Source: Desulfuromonadaceae bacterium
Lineage (GTDB): Bacteria; Desulfobacterota; Desulfuromonadia; Geobacterales; Pseudopelobacteraceae
Length of the DNA: 64,000 bases
Direction: 5' to 3'
NCBI GenBank assembly: GCA_028681335.1
Contig: JAQUIT010000001.1
Span: 62,001-126,000 of the forward strand
Below, in pieces: positions 28,870-37,129 of the stretch (position 1 is its first letter; each line of letters opens with the position of its first letter). The notes under the pieces were generated by a model. That model ran no database searches, had not been told where the DNA came from, and saw nothing but the letters and a program-made list of their open reading frames with translations. Position numbers and translations under genes: made by a program.

Positions 28870-29739
28870 ATGTCCGTGTTCCACACAGGACATTGGCGAC
28901 AGCACGTCGCACTAGATGTCGGGACTGCAACGATACGTATCGCTGCAGGGATGGCACCCTCAATTGAACGACCCTCGCAAATCGGTACCAGACGTGCCCT
29001 CCGTGACGGTGTTGTTGTTGATGACGAAACTGCGCTTCTCATATTGAAGCCTCTTTTGGATCGGACACGGAAGTTCGGCATTGTCAAACCTTGTGTTTTG
29101 GCCTGTGCTCCCAGCGATGCAAGCAAAGAAGAACGGGAGTTGTTGATCGACTCCATTATGAAAGCGGGAGCCGCATCAATAGCTTTAATTCCTGAACCTC
29201 TTGCCGCCGCTATCGGGGCAGGTGTTGACGTTTCTTCCCACTACGCTCAGATGGTAATTGATATTGGCGAAGGAGTTACTGACTGTGCCGTAATACGCTC
29301 CAGTAAAATCCGTGTTACCTGCGCCATCAGAGCTGGCTGTGGCCGCATGCGCCGAGCTATCGTTACTGCTGCACAAGAGTCGGGATGTACGGATGTCAGC
29401 GACACGTTTGGAAATATGTTGATGCGGACATATGGCTTTGACCGTTCTATTGTCCAACCTGAGAGCATACTAACCGCGAATGCCTTACTGTCGGTGCTGG
29501 AAGAGTTGGCAGATACTATACAAGATTTTTTACGAGACATGCCCCATGATCTGGGATGCGAGATCATTGAGAGCGGCATATGCCTGACCGGCGGTGGGGC
29601 ACTGATTCCAGGTGTGCGGAAATATTTCGAACAGCGGACTGGCATCAGCGTCACTATAGCCCACACACCCTGTGCCTCTGTGGTTGAGGGAGCGCGGGCC
29701 ATTTTGCCGGTCATTCTGACGCTGAATCAATGGAGATAA
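28870..29739 (+). CDS. MreB/FtsA-like actin-fold ATPase (short)
   Basis: 289 residues, shorter than MreB (about 345). Phosphate-1 motif ALDVGTATIRIAAG (about 13-26), phosphate-2 MVIDIGEGVTDCAVI (about 132-146) and adenosine motif GICLTGGGALIPGV (about 237-250) are all present, with LIPEPLAAAIGAG as in MreB. The RxxLRDGVVVDDE piece is also MreB-like. Missing length is mainly in the subdomain that makes filament contacts. No membrane helix is seen. Starts at 28870 after GATGGAAGGATCTAAGTA. Followed closely by an Rnk-like gene. It may be a paralogue with a specialised role, not the main cell-shape gene, since no mreCD follows. Confidence 0.8.
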   Translation: MSVFHTGHWRQHVALDVGTATIRIAAGMAPSIERPSQIGTRRALRDGVVVDDETALLILKPLLDRTRKFGIVKPCVLACAPSDASKEERELLIDSIMKAGAASIALIPEPLAAAIGAGVDVSSHYAQMVIDIGEGVTDCAVIRSSKIRVTCAIRAGCGRMRRAIVTAAQESGCTDVSDTFGNMLMRTYGFDRSIVQPESILTANALLSVLEELADTIQDFLRDMPHDLGCEIIESGICLTGGGALIPGVRKYFEQRTGISVTIAHTPCASVVEGARAILPVILTLNQWR

Positions 29740-29792
29740 TGTTGCACAACCAGTAACAGAACTAAATCATAAATAATTTGCGAGGTTTTGGC

Positions 29793-30221
29793 ATGAAAGA
29801 ACGTACCAGCAGTAGACAGATATTCATCACTGATTACGATATGCAGCGCTTGGAAGAGTTGATTCAAAACGCTAATTCAAAATCATCGCGTGACGGCAGA
29901 TACTTGGAGGAATTGGGAGAAGAGCTGCTTAAAGCAGAAGTAGTTGATCCCGCAGACATCCCCCATGATGTCATTACCATGAACTCCAAGGTGTCTCTGC
30001 AGGATATGAATTCAGGAGAAGACTATGTCTATACACTTGTCTTCCCCGGTGATGCAAATTTGGACAGCGGCAGAATTTCTGTTCTTGCTCCTGTGGGCAC
30101 CGCGATGATCGGGTACCGGAAAGGAGACCGTATCACATGGCTCGTGCCTGGCGGAGTGAAAAAACTTAAGGTCAAAAAAATCCTCTATCAACCGGAAGCA
30201 GCAGGTGATTACCATCTGTAG
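29793..30221 (+). CDS. Rnk/GreA-like C-terminal domain protein
   Basis: 142 residues from the ATG at 29793, 7 bp after GAGG. N-terminal half is a short helical segment (DYDMQRLEELIQNAN ... YLEELGEELLKAEVVDP) and the C-terminal half is the GreA/GreB-type FKBP-like beta domain: VTMNSKVSLQDMNSGEDYVYTLVF-like, with SVLAPVGTAMIGYRKGD and ITWLVPGGVKKLKV. This arrangement is the Rnk (regulator of nucleoside diphosphate kinase) family, which binds RNA polymerase. Located 54 bp after the actin-like gene. Confidence 0.85.
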   Translation: MKERTSSRQIFITDYDMQRLEELIQNANSKSSRDGRYLEELGEELLKAEVVDPADIPHDVITMNSKVSLQDMNSGEDYVYTLVFPGDANLDSGRISVLAPVGTAMIGYRKGDRITWLVPGGVKKLKVKKILYQPEAAGDYHL

Positions 30222-30372
30222 TTGCGACTGAACACAAGTGCTAATCTGAGTTGATTTGTGAAAAATAGTACGAAGCGCACATGCACTATGCAAAAGAAAA
30301 TAGTGTTGTTGGGCTGGATATTGAAAATGCCGCCGACGCGAATATATCAGAGGAAACATGCTCAGGTTCAAT

Positions 30373-30711
30373 ATGAAAACGTGTAGGCAATTACATATTC
30401 GGGAGCAATCCAGATTGTTTGTCACTTTGGCCATTTTTGCCACTCTGGTTTTCAATGGAATTCTTTCGCCTGCATTTCCGCCCCATATAAATTCAAAAGA
30501 ACTGAACAGTGCCGTATCTAAATCCCCTGGGATCAATTCTCACGTAACTTTAGTAAAGTACGCACCATTTGTTGTCATCAACCAGAAGCCATATGAATTT
30601 AAAGTTTCTGTTACTTATACTGTAGTACGTTTCACTCAGGACTCCCATAGTGTAATATCTCTAACCCGATCCAGTTGCTCTTCCCGCGCACCACCAACAT
30701 TCCCAGCATAA
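30373..30711 (+). CDS. small predicted exported protein (copy 2 of a paralogous pair)
   Basis: 112 residues from the ATG at 30373, chosen because it matches the start of copy 1 (28292). MKTCRQLHIREQSRLFVTLA then a hydrophobic segment, a polar domain with KYAPFVVINQKPYEFKVSVTY and VRFTQDSHSVISLTRSSC, ending SSRAPPTFPA. The two proteins are roughly 55-60 percent identical by eye and have similar upstream DNA, indicating a local duplication. Function unknown; likely periplasmic or membrane anchored. Confidence 0.55.
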   Translation: MKTCRQLHIREQSRLFVTLAIFATLVFNGILSPAFPPHINSKELNSAVSKSPGINSHVTLVKYAPFVVINQKPYEFKVSVTYTVVRFTQDSHSVISLTRSSCSSRAPPTFPA

Positions 30712-30964
30712 CTCTCCCCATTAATTCTGCACCCGCTGATCTTTCGATATAGCTGGCCTGTCTGTATGCATTGACTATCTTTCCACGTTGAGACGTCTGG
30801 CGATATTTCACTTTCAGTGTCTATTGCAAGACGGTCTTTCTACGTAGGCTGGTCATTGTAAAGAATTGCTTATTTACCAGCGTACAATTGCTGCTGAGCA
30901 AATATACAGATTGTTCCTGCCCGTTAGTACGGTCAGCCTACCTTTAATTTAAGGAGTGTTTCCC

Positions 30965-32554
30965 ATGACTAAAGACTTTGCCTGGCGCATGAGTCTGGTT
31001 TTTGCGTTTACATTTATGTCGCTATTTTTCCTAACCCCAACTCTATTCACTCAACTTCCCGGGTGGTGGAAGGGTTATATGCCCAAAGATAAAATCAGTC
31101 TCGGGCTCGATTTGCAGGGTGGAACTCATCTCGTCCTTGAAGTAGAAACTCAGAAAGCACTGGAAGGTTACCTCGATTTAATTGCAGGAGACCTGGAAGA
31201 AACAGTGCGTGCCCAGAGCATCCATGTAAAGAAGGTAGCCCGTGACGGAGCAGATAAAGTTCAGGTGGTGCTCTACGACAAACTGTCAGCGGAGACGGTA
31301 CAAAATCTGATCGGTAAAAAATACCCTGACTTTGAGGCAGCATCTCCAAGCGAAGAAGGAGGTTTTGTCACTGTCCGCATCAAGCTTAGCGAAAAGGTCG
31401 CACAAGACAAGAAGGATAAAAGTGTTACCCAGGCATTGGAAACCATCCGAAATCGTATTGATCAGTTTGGCGTCTCAGAACCGGCCATACAGCGTGAAGG
31501 GATCAACCATATCGTTGTCCAACTTCCCGGCATTAAAGACGCAAATCGGGCAATAGAGCTGATCGGAAAAACTGCGCGGCTCGAATTCAAGCTTGTACAT
31601 GAAGGTGCCTCATCATCCGGAACACCTCCTGAGGAGAGCGAGATTCTGATGGAGAAAAGGACAGACCCTACCACCGGCGCCGTAACGGAATCACCATTGG
31701 TCGTCAACAAAAAAGCCATTATCACTGGTGATCTTTTAACAGACGCTCAGGTGCGGATCGATTCACAGTTCAATAAACCGTATGTTGCAATTGATTTCAA
31801 CAGTACCGGAGCCAGACTCTTTGATCAGATAACGGCTGCCAACGTAGGAAAACGATTTGCAATTATTCTCGATAATACGGTGTATTCAGCACCGGTTATT
31901 CAGGAAAGAATTTCCGGTGGCAGTGCCCAGATTTCCGGGTCGTTTAACGAAAAAGATGCTGCGGACCTGGCAATCGTTCTCCGTGCCGGGTCGCTGCCCG
32001 CTCCGGTGAAGATTATTCAAAATGTAACCGTAGGCCCCTCGCTTGGTCAGGATTCGATCAAAAAAGGATTGCTTGCCAGTGGTGTCGGTGTTGCACTCGT
32101 TATTGTATTTATGACGATCTATTATCGGTTGTCCGGTTTAGTGGCAAATTTCGGCATGGTCTTGAATGTCGTGTATTTGTTGGGTGCCCTGGCAGCCTTG
32201 GGAGCAACATTAACCCTGCCTGGAATCGCCGCTATTGTATTGCTGATCGGTATGTCCGTTGACTCGAACGTATTGATATTTGAACGCGTAAAAGAGGAAG
32301 TAAAGCTCGGTAAATCCGCGTTGGCAAGCCTCAATGCCGGCTACGATAAAGCATTTATGACCATCATGGATTCACATGTAACGACTTTGATCACTGCAGC
32401 AGTTCTTTTCCAGTTTGGCACCGGTCCAGTCAAGGGTTTTGCCGTGTCACTGAGCCTTGGTATCATAATTAACCTCTTTACATCACTTCTTGCGACAAAG
32501 GCCGTCTTCGGGTTTATTTTCAGCAGATTCGAAGTAAAAAAACTCAGCATATAG
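30965..32554 (+). CDS. secD: protein translocase subunit SecD
   Basis: 529 residues from the ATG at 30965, with AAGGAG 9 bp upstream. N-terminal helix around VFAFTFMSLFFLTPTLFTQLP, then D1 motif KISLGLDLQGGTHLVLEVET, the P1 periplasmic domain with TLRNRIDQFGVSEP-type sequence (TIRNRIDQFGVSEPAIQREG), and a C-terminal bundle of five helices containing GMSVDSNVLIFERVKEE. Uses the proton gradient to pull translocating proteins. Directly followed by secF. No yajC or tgt is adjacent, so it may be a second copy; the GC content is lower than the nif genes. Confidence 0.9.
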   Translation: MTKDFAWRMSLVFAFTFMSLFFLTPTLFTQLPGWWKGYMPKDKISLGLDLQGGTHLVLEVETQKALEGYLDLIAGDLEETVRAQSIHVKKVARDGADKVQVVLYDKLSAETVQNLIGKKYPDFEAASPSEEGGFVTVRIKLSEKVAQDKKDKSVTQALETIRNRIDQFGVSEPAIQREGINHIVVQLPGIKDANRAIELIGKTARLEFKLVHEGASSSGTPPEESEILMEKRTDPTTGAVTESPLVVNKKAIITGDLLTDAQVRIDSQFNKPYVAIDFNSTGARLFDQITAANVGKRFAIILDNTVYSAPVIQERISGGSAQISGSFNEKDAADLAIVLRAGSLPAPVKIIQNVTVGPSLGQDSIKKGLLASGVGVALVIVFMTIYYRLSGLVANFGMVLNVVYLLGALAALGATLTLPGIAAIVLLIGMSVDSNVLIFERVKEEVKLGKSALASLNAGYDKAFMTIMDSHVTTLITAAVLFQFGTGPVKGFAVSLSLGIIINLFTSLLATKAVFGFIFSRFEVKKLSI

Positions 32555-32562
32555 GGGAAAAA

Positions 32563-33498
32563 ATGGAATTCATCAAAAAAACTACCATTGATTTTATAGG
32601 TAAAAGAAAAATTGCGTTTATTGTTTCTGGTATAATTTCAATCATAGGCATAATCGGCATAATTAAAGTTGCCACCAACACAGCTAACATGGGTATAGAT
32701 TTCTCCGGAGGAACAGTCGTTCAGCTCAAATTTTCGCAGGCCATACCGATTGAAAGTGCCCGAGCGGCACTGGCGCGTCACGACTTGAAAGAAGCCTCTC
32801 TTCAGGAAATATCCGGAAGTACCCAGTTGCTTATCAAAACGGGAAAGAGCGTTATTGCATCGGGTCCTGTTGCCGATGCAATAACCCAAACATTTAAGAA
32901 AGAATTCCCGGGAAATGTCTTTACCGTAGAAAGCTCGTCAGAAATTGGCCCGTCTATTGGCAATAAACTGAAAAAAGACACCTTGATCGCAGTGGTGATA
33001 TCTCTTCTTGGTATAGTGACGTACATTGCCTGGCGCTTTGACTTAAAGTTCGGAATTGGAGCTACGTTGTCTACATTCCATGACATTCTGGCGATGTTTG
33101 CAGTGTTCTATGTACTCGATAAAGAGATAAATCTGCTTTTTATAACCGCCGTGTTGACGATAGCCGGTTATTCACTGACTGATACGGTCGTGGTTTTCGA
33201 CCGGATTCGAGAAAATCTGCACAAGAACTTGAATGCGCCATTAGCAGATATTTTCAATGGCAGCATCAACGAAGTGTTATCACGAACCATAGTGACATCT
33301 TTAACCACCTTCCTCGCTGCAATCTCCTTGTTACTATTTGGCGGTGAGGTCATTCACGACTTTGCATTTGCGCTCGTTACCGGGATTGTTGTCGCAACAT
33401 ATTCATCGGTTTTTATCGCAAGTCCGATTGTTGTTGAACTGGAGACCAGAGCGGCAGGAAAAAGAATGCTGCAACAAACGCAACAACACATGGAGTAG
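32563..33498 (+). CDS. secF: protein translocase subunit SecF
   Basis: 311 residues starting 8 bp after secD. The first helix (IAFIVSGIISIIGIIGII) precedes GIDFSGGTVVQLKF, the D1-like SecF signature; further blocks are TVVVFDRIRENL and a C-terminal RTIVTSLTTFLAAISLLLFGG helix. Partner of SecD in the SecDF complex. Its stop codon lies 3 bp before the next start. Confidence 0.92.
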   Translation: MEFIKKTTIDFIGKRKIAFIVSGIISIIGIIGIIKVATNTANMGIDFSGGTVVQLKFSQAIPIESARAALARHDLKEASLQEISGSTQLLIKTGKSVIASGPVADAITQTFKKEFPGNVFTVESSSEIGPSIGNKLKKDTLIAVVISLLGIVTYIAWRFDLKFGIGATLSTFHDILAMFAVFYVLDKEINLLFITAVLTIAGYSLTDTVVVFDRIRENLHKNLNAPLADIFNGSINEVLSRTIVTSLTTFLAAISLLLFGGEVIHDFAFALVTGIVVATYSSVFIASPIVVELETRAAGKRMLQQTQQHME

Positions 33499-33501
33499 AA
33501 C

Positions 33502-35499
33502 ATGGAATTCAATCTATTGAAGGATCTGGTGCTGCTGTTCGGTCTGGCGCTCGTGACAGTGGTTCTTTTTCGCAAGATCCGGCTTCCATCCATCATAGGC
33601 TTTCTTTGTACCGGTATCGTGGCCGGTCCCTATGCTGTGGGACTTATCAAGGATACCCATCAGGTTGAGCAGATGGCCGAGATTGGGGTCGTACTGCTGC
33701 TGTTTACCATCGGTATCGAATTTTCCTTGAAGGAGTTACTCCGGATCAAGCATTTGGTATTGTGGGGCGGAGGAGTACAAGTCGCTGTTACCATTGCCGT
33801 GGTGGCTCTTCTGGGGATCGGACTCGGATTTTCCTGGCAACAGTCCGCGTTCTTCGGTTTCCTGGTGTCACTCTCCAGTACCGCTATCCTGATGAAACTG
33901 TTGATGGATGCGGGTGAAATGGACTCTCCGCATGGCAAAGCCTGCCTGGGCATTCTGATTTTCCAGGACCTGTGCGTAGTGCCGCTCATGCTGTTCACCC
34001 CTTTTCTGGGTGGAGCTGGCGATGGGTTGGTCGGTATCGTGATGGTCTTATGTAAGGCGCTTGCCGTTGTGGTGGTTGCACATTTCAGCGCCCGCTTCGC
34101 CGTTCCCTGGATATTTAACCAGGTAGTCAAAACAAGAAGTCGCGAGCTGTTCATTCTGACCATCATCTTCGTCGGTTTCGGCACCGCCTTCCTTACGGCG
34201 CAGGTGGGGCTTTCCATGGCCCTGGGTGCTTTCATCGCCGGTTTGGCCATCTCCGAATCCGAGTACAGCCATCAGGTCATGGGAGACATCATCCCATTCC
34301 GAGATGCTTTTATCAGCCTGTTCTTCATCTCGGTAGGAATGCTGCTGGACCCTGCTACGCTGGTGAATCATCCGCTCACGGTGCTGTTGATAATCGTTGC
34401 TATCATTGTCATCAAAGGGGTGGTGGCAGCTGGCGCTGCCCTGATTTTGAAATTTCCTCCCCGTCCCGCTCTTATCAGCGGCCTGCTCCTTGCCCAGGTA
34501 GGGGAGTTTGCCTTCGTCCTCTCCCAGTCCGGACAGAAGTACGGCCTGCTTAATGCTGAACAATACCAGCTTTTTCTGGCGGCCTCGGTTGCCACCATGG
34601 CTTTGACTGCGGTTTCTCTCAAATTCGCCGAACCGCTGGCAAACAAGATTTCTTCCCTCCTGCCGGCTGCTCTCAAGCGCGGCACAAGGGTAAGCGGTGT
34701 CAGTCATGACCGTTTTCCGATGGAAGATCATGTCGTCATCGTCGGCTTCGGCGTAAACGGCAGAAACCTGGCCCGCGTTCTTATCGCGAACGGCATCAAG
34801 TATATTGCAATAGAGACCAATCACCATACCGTCAAGGTGGAGCGAAAAAAGGGGACGCACATCATTTTTGGAGATGCCTCCCGTCCAGAAATACTCCATC
34901 ATGCCATGATTGAAAAAGCCCGGGTCATGGTGGTGGCGATTTCCGATGCCACGGCCACCCGCCGGGTTGTTGATCAGGCTCGAAGCATGCGTCCATCTAT
35001 TCATATGATTGTCAGGACCCGTTACGTGGCGGAAATGGAGCCACTCTACCAGCAAGGGGTCAACGATGTTGTACCCGAGGAGTTTGAAACTTCGGTGGAG
35101 ATCTTTTCACGTGTACTTCGCAGCTATCTGGTGCCACACGACAAGATAGAAAACTGCATTAGCGATATACGGAGGGATTCTTACCAGATGTTTCGCAGCA
35201 TCAGCCGCAGGCACAGCCATGCCACCGGAATCACCGGTTTTCTTTCCGGGGTGGAACTGGCTACGTTCAGGGTGCAACCCGGCTCAGAAGTTGAAGGAAC
35301 ACAGCTGCGAGACGGCCTTCTCCGCGAGCGCAGCGGTGCCTCGGTGTTGGTGATCAGGCGGGGGGAGGAAATTAATTCCAATCCCGACCCGGTTTGGCAG
35401 TTTCAGGTTGAGGATATCGTACTGGTTCTGGGCAGGGCCGAGCAGTTGGCTGTCACGGCGCGACTTTTTGAAATGACCTCACCGGTACATTCGCGATAG
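33502..35499 (+). CDS. Kef-type (CPA2) monovalent cation:proton antiporter with TrkA domains
   Basis: 665 residues. The first 380 or so form about twelve hydrophobic helices of a Na+/H+ exchanger fold, with GEFAFVLSQSGQKYGLLN near the end. A TrkA-N Rossmann domain (VVIVGFGVNGRNLARVL near residue 412) and a TrkA-C domain (SGVELATFRVQPGSEVEGTQL near 577) follow. This is the KefB/YbaL layout, potassium efflux gated by nucleotides or glutathione adducts. Starts 3 bp after secF, so it is probably co-transcribed with secDF, an odd pairing. Confidence 0.88.
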   Translation: MEFNLLKDLVLLFGLALVTVVLFRKIRLPSIIGFLCTGIVAGPYAVGLIKDTHQVEQMAEIGVVLLLFTIGIEFSLKELLRIKHLVLWGGGVQVAVTIAVVALLGIGLGFSWQQSAFFGFLVSLSSTAILMKLLMDAGEMDSPHGKACLGILIFQDLCVVPLMLFTPFLGGAGDGLVGIVMVLCKALAVVVVAHFSARFAVPWIFNQVVKTRSRELFILTIIFVGFGTAFLTAQVGLSMALGAFIAGLAISESEYSHQVMGDIIPFRDAFISLFFISVGMLLDPATLVNHPLTVLLIIVAIIVIKGVVAAGAALILKFPPRPALISGLLLAQVGEFAFVLSQSGQKYGLLNAEQYQLFLAASVATMALTAVSLKFAEPLANKISSLLPAALKRGTRVSGVSHDRFPMEDHVVIVGFGVNGRNLARVLIANGIKYIAIETNHHTVKVERKKGTHIIFGDASRPEILHHAMIEKARVMVVAISDATATRRVVDQARSMRPSIHMIVRTRYVAEMEPLYQQGVNDVVPEEFETSVEIFSRVLRSYLVPHDKIENCISDIRRDSYQMFRSISRRHSHATGITGFLSGVELATFRVQPGSEVEGTQLRDGLLRERSGASVLVIRRGEEINSNPDPVWQFQVEDIVLVLGRAEQLAVTARLFEMTSPVHSR

Positions 35500-35600
35500 C
35501 TTCCGAAAGAATTGGCGTTAGGCAGCTGATTAAATTCAAGAAGAGATCAAAATGAATAAAAATATCAAACTGGCGGCTATATTTTTTACTGATGGCGGGT

Positions 35601-35693
35601 GTCGTGGTCAATATGGTAACGGGAATTTGCAACAAGTTTATCGATATCAAGGACGACACGTGTGAGGATCGCTTCTTTGAGATGATGCGCTGA
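35601..35693 (+). pseudogene. remnant of the 3' end of nifK
   Basis: Bases 35628-35689 are identical to the last part of nifK (27695-27756): TGCAACAAG through GATGATGCG, 62 bp. The 27 bases before that still align but with several silent changes (VVNMVTG here against VVNMVTE). The frame ends in its own stop codon (CGC TGA) and upstream sequence is unrelated. This is a fragment of a second, slightly diverged nifK copy, now 8 kb from nifK. Confidence 0.85.
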
Positions 35694-35722
35694 TTTCAGG
35701 CTGTTTCAATTCGGGCAAAAAA

Positions 35723-35753
35723 ACAGGCCGGGAGGATGTTCCTCCCGGCCTGT
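35723..35753. terminator. bidirectional rho-independent terminator
   Basis: ACAGGCCGGGAGG pairs with CCTCCCGGCCTGT around a 5-base loop, with an A-run on the left and a T-run on the right. It serves both the kef/nifK-remnant strand and the convergent rubrerythrin gene. Confidence 0.9.
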
Positions 35754-35782
35754 TTTTTTGTGATCCGGTTACGCGGATGAGG

Positions 35783-36307
35783 TCAGATCTGCTCGAAATA
35801 CGCCTGGGGATGCTTGCAGACCGGGCATACCTTGAGTGCTTCACTTCCCTCGTGGACGAGGCCACAGTTCATGCATTTCCAACTGACCTTCTCCGTGCGG
35901 GAGAAAACGGTGCCGGCCTCCAGCTCTTCCAGTAACCGCTGGTAGCGCTCCTGGTGATGCTTTTCGATCTTGCCGATGGATTCAAAGAGGAAGGCGATCT
36001 CTGCGAAGCCCTCCTCCGTTGCCTCTTTTGCCATACGTGGGTACATATCGGTGTATTCTTCCATTTCACCGGCAGCGGCAGCCTTCAGGTTGTCGGCGGT
36101 TGAGCCGATGCCGGCGAGGAGTTTGAAATGCAGTTTGGCATGTTCCTTCTCGTTATCGGCTGTCTCCAGAAACGTGGCGGCAATCTTTTCATACCCTTCC
36201 TTTTTTGCCACTGATGCGAAATAGGTGTACTTGTTGCGTGCCTGGGACTCCCCGGCAAATGCGTCTTTAAGGTTCTGCTCCGTTTTTGTTCCTTTGATTT
36301 CAGCCAT
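35783..36307 (-). CDS. rbr: rubrerythrin
   Basis: 174 residues from the ATG at 36307 (ribosome site GGGAGGAA on the minus strand). The di-iron ferritin-like domain (GESQARNKYTYFA; EKEHAKLHFKLL; KIEKHHQERYQRLL) supplies ExxH ligands and the C-terminal rubredoxin-like domain has KCMNCG and CPVCKHP cysteines. Cytoplasmic peroxide reductase protecting strict anaerobes from oxygen stress. Upstream ATG codons in the same frame lack ribosome sites. Confidence 0.93.
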   Translation of the reverse strand: MAEIKGTKTEQNLKDAFAGESQARNKYTYFASVAKKEGYEKIAATFLETADNEKEHAKLHFKLLAGIGSTADNLKAAAAGEMEEYTDMYPRMAKEATEEGFAEIAFLFESIGKIEKHHQERYQRLLEELEAGTVFSRTEKVSWKCMNCGLVHEGSEALKVCPVCKHPQAYFEQI

Positions 36308-36454
36308 GCGGTATTCCTCCCGTTGATAGTTTTTACCGTTTAATTTATACCCGCGTATGGTGCTTGTTGTAAAGAAGACACTGCTCATTTTTTTATGAAA
36401 ATGCTTGCCTGCTGAGGTGGAGAAACGAGCTGTCACATTTCTCGCCGCGTTGTG

Positions 36455-36532
36455 TGCAGTAACGCTATTATTTCATAATAACCTGCTTGACATAAACTAA
36501 TGACGTCTCCATAGTGCAGTTACTCTGTTATT
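36455..36532 (+). promoter_or_regulatory. promoter region of hsdS with 19-bp direct repeats
   Basis: GTGCAGTAACGCTATTATT (36455-36473) and GTGCAGTTACTCTGTTATT (36514-36532) match at 16 of 19 positions, 59 bp apart, with TTGACA at 36487-36492 between them. The second copy would overlap the -10/start region, so a protein binding both copies could control the restriction locus. Confidence 0.45.
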
Positions 36533-36548
36533 GCAAATATGGTGACGT

Positions 36549-37124
36549 ATGAAGGTTAAGCTGAAAAACATTGCAACGGTGCAGGCGGGGTACTCGTTCC
36601 GCTCACGGCTCGAATCACTGGAAAGCGGCAGCATTGCGGTCATTCAGATGAAGGATCTGACAAACGCAAATCTTGTCTGTTGTGACGAGCCGGCACGTGT
36701 AGAGATGGAAATGCCGAAAGCACACCATCTGCTGAGGCCGGGCGATCTGATCTTCCGTTCGCGCGGTCTGACCAGCAACTCGGCGCTGCTGGTGGATGAT
36801 CCGGGCATAGCTGTGCTTGCCGCGCCATTGCTGCGTATCAGGCTGAAAGGTGCGTCGGTGATGCCTGAATATTTGAACTGGTATATCAGCCAACCGCCTG
36901 CCAGGTCATATCTGGCAAGCTGTGCGGAGGGAACGGCGCTCAAGATGATCAGCAAGCAGTCGCTGGAAAACCTTGAGCTGTTTGTACCGTCACTGGTCAG
37001 GCAACGACTGGTTGTTGAAATGGCGGCGCTGGCAGCGGAAGAGCAGCGTATTTTGAAAGCACTGGCGGAAAAACGTAATACCTCAATTTCATCAACTTTA
37101 CTTCGTGTGGCGCAAGGAGAATAA
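36549..37124 (+). CDS. short type I restriction specificity subunit (half HsdS)
   Basis: 191 residues with one target-recognition region instead of two. The beginning MKVKLKNIATVQAGYSFRSR and the later LRPGDLIFRSRG, LNWYISQPPARSYL and SLENLELFVPSL blocks are HsdS features, followed by a helical arm (ALAAEEQRILKALAEKRN) that dimerises. Half-size S subunits can pair to give a two-part specificity. Located 5 bp before hsdM. A full-length S subunit is encoded at 40225. Confidence 0.75.
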   Translation: MKVKLKNIATVQAGYSFRSRLESLESGSIAVIQMKDLTNANLVCCDEPARVEMEMPKAHHLLRPGDLIFRSRGLTSNSALLVDDPGIAVLAAPLLRIRLKGASVMPEYLNWYISQPPARSYLASCAEGTALKMISKQSLENLELFVPSLVRQRLVVEMAALAAEEQRILKALAEKRNTSISSTLLRVAQGE

Positions 37125-37129
37125 CTGTT

